From: Polytrichum commune
Taxonomy: Eukaryota; Streptophyta; Polytrichopsida; Polytrichales; Polytrichaceae
Direction: 5' to 3'
Assembly: GCA_950295325.1 (NCBI GenBank)
Contig: OX485805.1
Coordinates: 3,968,501-4,032,500, forward strand
Length of the DNA: 64,000 bases
Positions 63,544-64,000 of this stretch are shown here, one piece after another. The position numbers were made by a program, and so were the translations under genes. Position 1 is the first letter of the stretch. Every line of letters starts with the position of its first letter. The notes below the pieces were generated by a model. It was not told where the DNA came from, did not search any database, and worked only from the letters and a program-made list of their open reading frames with translations.

Positions 63544-63760
63544 GAGCGATTTACACTATGGACCATGAAGTCAGACCATGGAAGAGGGCCTTTTTCAATG
63601 GTATGAGTTCATGGTGCAACTTCTATGGTCCGACTCCTTAAAAAATTAGTTTTGAATGCCTTTGGTCCCTCATTAGGCGTAAACCAAATGTGGATCAAGG
63701 AGAATGACCTTGCACCAAAAAGTGAATGTGCTAATTTTTTTAATACATGGTCAAAATATA
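63544..63760. mobile_element. TIR element family H, left-end copy
   Basis: Closely matches the first 220 bp of the 36979 element (GATTTACACTATGGACCATGAAG..., AATGACC.TGCACCAAAAAGTGAATGTGCT, TTTAATACATG). The right terminus was not found before the window edge, so the copy is truncated or continues outside. Confidence 0.82.
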
Positions 63761-64000
63761 CAGTTTGTATCAACTAAATCTTATAATAAAGGCAAATGAA
63801 ATGACTTTCGATATTAATTAAATTTTTCCTCCAATTACGGGTGCAAGAATTAGAATATGAGATCTATCGATTGGTCCTATAGTATGAAGAATTTCATGAA
63901 GGGCCTCAAATTCTTGTGCTAGACCAAGTTGGACTGGGAAATTGCACAAAAATCCGTTGCAGATGAACTCTTACCAATCTACAAAATATTCTCATTATCT
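63761..64000. other. Window edge, nothing recognised
   Basis: AT-rich with no feature seen. Confidence 0.6.

Overview
The window is nuclear DNA of a land plant. Evidence seen directly: genes split by GT-AG introns, a short CCCTAAA/TTTAGGG-type telomeric repeat inside the chromosome, a plant A-type cytochrome P450, and AT-rich intergenic DNA packed with inverted-repeat transposons, a LINE 3' end and a pogo-like transposase relic. I cannot fix the lineage. The P450 and LINE sequences feel more like a seed-free plant than a flowering plant, but that is only an impression. No prokaryotic operon, CRISPR array, rRNA or convincing tRNA was seen.

Layout. 1-23 kb: no protein gene recognised; a mosaic of foldback elements (2.66-3.39 kb), a LINE 3' fragment (5.97-6.54 kb), a large foldback family (8.1-9.0 and 10.8-12.6 kb) and small inverted-repeat elements. 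22.7-26.7 kb: an intact ten-exon cytosolic NAD-dependent GAPDH gene with TATA box and long leader. 26.7-44 kb: repeats, including a 1.45-kb TIR element at 37.0-38.4 kb that carries a nested MITE and two tight hairpins. 44.0-45.7 kb: a decayed P450 missing its last exon. 45.8-47.4 kb: a pogo/Tigger-like transposon relic. 47.9-57.7 kb: segmental duplications, a 2.76-kb element with long inverted ends and two divergent unknown ORFs, and a repeat copy repaired with telomeric DNA. 59.9-62.4 kb: an intact three-exon P450, the paralogue of the broken one.

The two working genes are unrelated in function: GAPDH serves glycolysis, while the P450 is probably an ER-bound monooxygenase of specialised or phenolic metabolism. 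The two P450 copies lie on the same strand about 14 kb apart and look like a tandem duplication, one copy since destroyed and the gap filled with transposons. Many different inverted-repeat families share GGG...CCC ends next to TAA, suggesting mobilisation by one PIF/Harbinger-type transposase not encoded here. A second set (CACTAAAT...ATTTAGTG ends) is always bordered by TA. All exon structures, repeat limits and identities were worked out by eye.
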